Positions 62,637-64,000 of a stretch of DNA of 64,000 nucleotides are shown one piece after another. Origin of the DNA: Burkholderiales bacterium. GTDB taxonomy: Bacteria > Pseudomonadota > Gammaproteobacteria > Burkholderiales > Burkholderiaceae_C. The stretch spans positions 62,001-126,000 of the forward strand of contig JADJDV010000007.1 in NCBI GenBank assembly GCA_016702555.1, written 5' to 3'. Position 1 is the first letter of the stretch. Each line of letters begins with the position of its first letter. The notes under the pieces were generated by a model. It had not been told where the DNA came from, searched no databases, and was given only the letters and a program-made list of their open reading frames with translations. The position numbers and the translations under genes were made by a program.

Positions 62637-62867
62637 TCTTGTCTCCTGGTGTTTGGTGGTGGGCGAATGAACGATCTGGCAGTATGCCCGCCGATCTGGG
62701 GGTCTTGCGCCAGCGCAAAGCCGCTGGTGGAGTCGCACAGGCGTTCGCGCCAGCACGGCGTGTCTGGCGCCGGCGTGGCGTCATGCTGTCGCTGGCGGTG
62801 TGGCAAGCGATCTCCAAAAGAGTGGGCCTGCTGTTCCATGGAAAGCTTCATGTCGTGCGATGTGACA

Positions 62868-64000
62868 TCAACCGTGCGCCGACTCGTGCGCCGGCTTGCT
62901 CGCCGCCTCGAAGCGTTGCCGCAGCTCGTGCAGGCGCTGTCGCGCGGTTTGCGCGCCGCGCTCGAAGATCGCCCCGTAGCCGCGCGCCTGCGCCGGTACC
63001 TGGGCGAGTTCCAGCGCGAGAGCCAGCGTGCCGGGCCGCAGGCCTTCGGCCACGGCCGTGATCGCGGCGAGGTATTCGTCGCGCAACGCCTGGGCCAGCC
63101 GCGCCTCGCTGCCGCGGGCGAAGGGATCGAGTGCGCTGCCGCGCAGCCTGCGCAGGCGTGCGAGCAGGTGCAGCGCCCACCAGCCCGGCGCGCCCCAGCG
63201 CCGCTTCACTGGCTCGCCGCTGACGGGATCGGTGCGCGCGAAGCCAGGCGGGGCCAGGTGCAGGGTGACTTTGAAATCGCCTTCGAAGACCTGCTCCAGA
63301 TGGCGCCGGAAACCCGGGTCGATGTGCAGGCGCGCGACCTCGTAAACGTCCTTGTGCGCGAGCATGCGGTAGCTCTGCAGCGCGACGGCTTCGGTCAGGC
63401 GTTCGCTGTCGGGGGCGCAACGCCGTTCGGCGTCCCGCACGCGCGCGAGCAGGTGGCGGTAGCGCCGCAGCACGGCCGCCCCGTGGGAGCCCTGCAGTTG
63501 CGCCTCGCGGCGTGCGATGCGTTCGGCCAGGCTGGCTGTGGGCTGGCGCCATGGCGGCGCGCCCTCGTGCCGCGCCGCAATCGCCTCCACCGCCGCTGCG
63601 TCACAGACGAGGGCGCGACCCCAGGCGAGGGCGTCGAGGTTGCTCTGTACCTCGATGGCATTAAGCTCGACCGCGCGCTGCAGCGCCTCGAGCGACAGCG
63701 GAATCAGTCCGAACTGCCAGGCACTGCCCAGCAGCATGATGTTGCCGGCGATCGCCTCGCCCAGCAGCGCCTGGGCCAGCCGCCGGAAGTCGTAACGCGC
63801 CAGCGGCGCGCCGCCCAGGGCTGCATTCAGCCGGGATTCGGCCGTGGCGGCCGGGAACGGCAGGTCGGGGTCGCGCGTGAAGGCACCGGTGGGTGCTTCG
63901 GCCAGGTTGATGACGGCGCGCGTGCGGCCCGGCTCCAGGCGCCGGCGCATTTCGGGGCCGGCTGCCACCAACAGGTCGGCAGCCAGCAGCGCGTCGGCGC
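62868..64000 (-). CDS. Indolepyruvate ferredoxin oxidoreductase family protein, C-terminal part
   Basis: The visible ~377 residues are the C-terminus of a large fused 2-oxoacid:ferredoxin oxidoreductase (the full gene would be about 1,150-1,200 codons). Recognisable are GNIMLLGSAWQFGLIPLSLE, MLAHKDVYEVARL and GALHL-type ends such as WWALHLLARLRRLRG. These enzymes oxidatively decarboxylate aryl-pyruvates. The gene is cut by the window edge. Confidence 0.88.
   Translation of the reverse strand, partial: ADALLAADLLVAAGPEMRRRLEPGRTRAVINLAEAPTGAFTRDPDLPFPAATAESRLNAALGGAPLARYDFRRLAQALLGEAIAGNIMLLGSAWQFGLIPLSLEALQRAVELNAIEVQSNLDALAWGRALVCDAAAVEAIAARHEGAPPWRQPTASLAERIARREAQLQGSHGAAVLRRYRHLLARVRDAERRCAPDSERLTEAVALQSYRMLAHKDVYEVARLHIDPGFRRHLEQVFEGDFKVTLHLAPPGFARTDPVSGEPVKRRWGAPGWWALHLLARLRRLRGSALDPFARGSEARLAQALRDEYLAAITAVAEGLRPGTLALALELAQVPAQARGYGAIFERGAQTARQRLHELRQRFEAASKPAHESAHG

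Overview
The window is high-GC chromosomal DNA from a betaproteobacterium, most likely order Burkholderiales and probably family Comamonadaceae. The evidence is the protein families and their order: a proton-translocating transhydrogenase operon, hpf-ptsN-hprK, fur back to back with bamE, gshA/gshB of the proteobacterial type, and several orphan Bug-type solute-binding proteins. I assign the lineage by recognition, not by a search.

Layout. 1-3623: an RND multidrug efflux operon (pump gene cut by the window edge, plus its lipoprotein adaptor) divergent from a TetR-family repressor, with an AcrR-box-like palindrome between them. 3628-3703: tRNA-Arg(CCG). 3681-12301: an 8.6-kb integrative element bounded by a ~97-bp direct repeat of the tRNA 3' end and its terminator. 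It has a P4-type integrase, an AlpA-type regulator, a structured leader, small unknown proteins, a TOPRIM/DUF3987 primase-helicase, an SSB-like protein and a ~1-kb non-coding right end. There is no obvious cargo, so it looks like a satellite-type or cryptic replicative island. 12224-12611: remains of a second, related element (integrase fragment) that has eaten into the 3' end of mnmA.

12534-27253 is housekeeping: mnmA, a TauE/SafE permease, a Nudix hydrolase, pntAA-lipoprotein-pntAB-pntB, fadD, mtnN, corA, hpf, ptsN, hprK, fur, bamE and dapB. 27276-38215 holds exbB/exbD (with a heptanucleotide repeat between them), leuS-lptE-holA, a small lipoprotein, proA, the ktrA/ktrB potassium system (ktrB frameshifted at a homopolymer) and gshA, followed by kup. 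40233-44478 is a cassette between kup and gshB: Bug protein, HMG-CoA-lyase-like enzyme, CaiB/BaiF CoA transferase and a divergent LysR regulator. After gshB, 45724-52298 is an aldarate operon: a FadR-type regulator, a Bug protein, gudD, garD, garR and garL, converting glucarate/galactarate to pyruvate and glycerate. 52410-56199 is a LysR regulator divergent from an AtuA-family protein, its small partner and a third Bug protein. The right end carries a DUF1328 protein, an MFS_3 exporter, a DUF2946 protein with an OprC-like copper TonB receptor, a stand-alone TrpB2 and the C-terminus of an indolepyruvate ferredoxin oxidoreductase.

Two genes (mnmA, ktrB) carry single-base frameshifts at or near homopolymer runs, which may be sequencing errors. 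The most unusual region is the tRNA-Arg element: decameric iteron-like repeats, a strand-biased GGGGGCTT octamer in all reading frames, two nested RNA-like structures, and a tandem decayed copy that has rewritten the C-terminus of a tRNA-modification enzyme.
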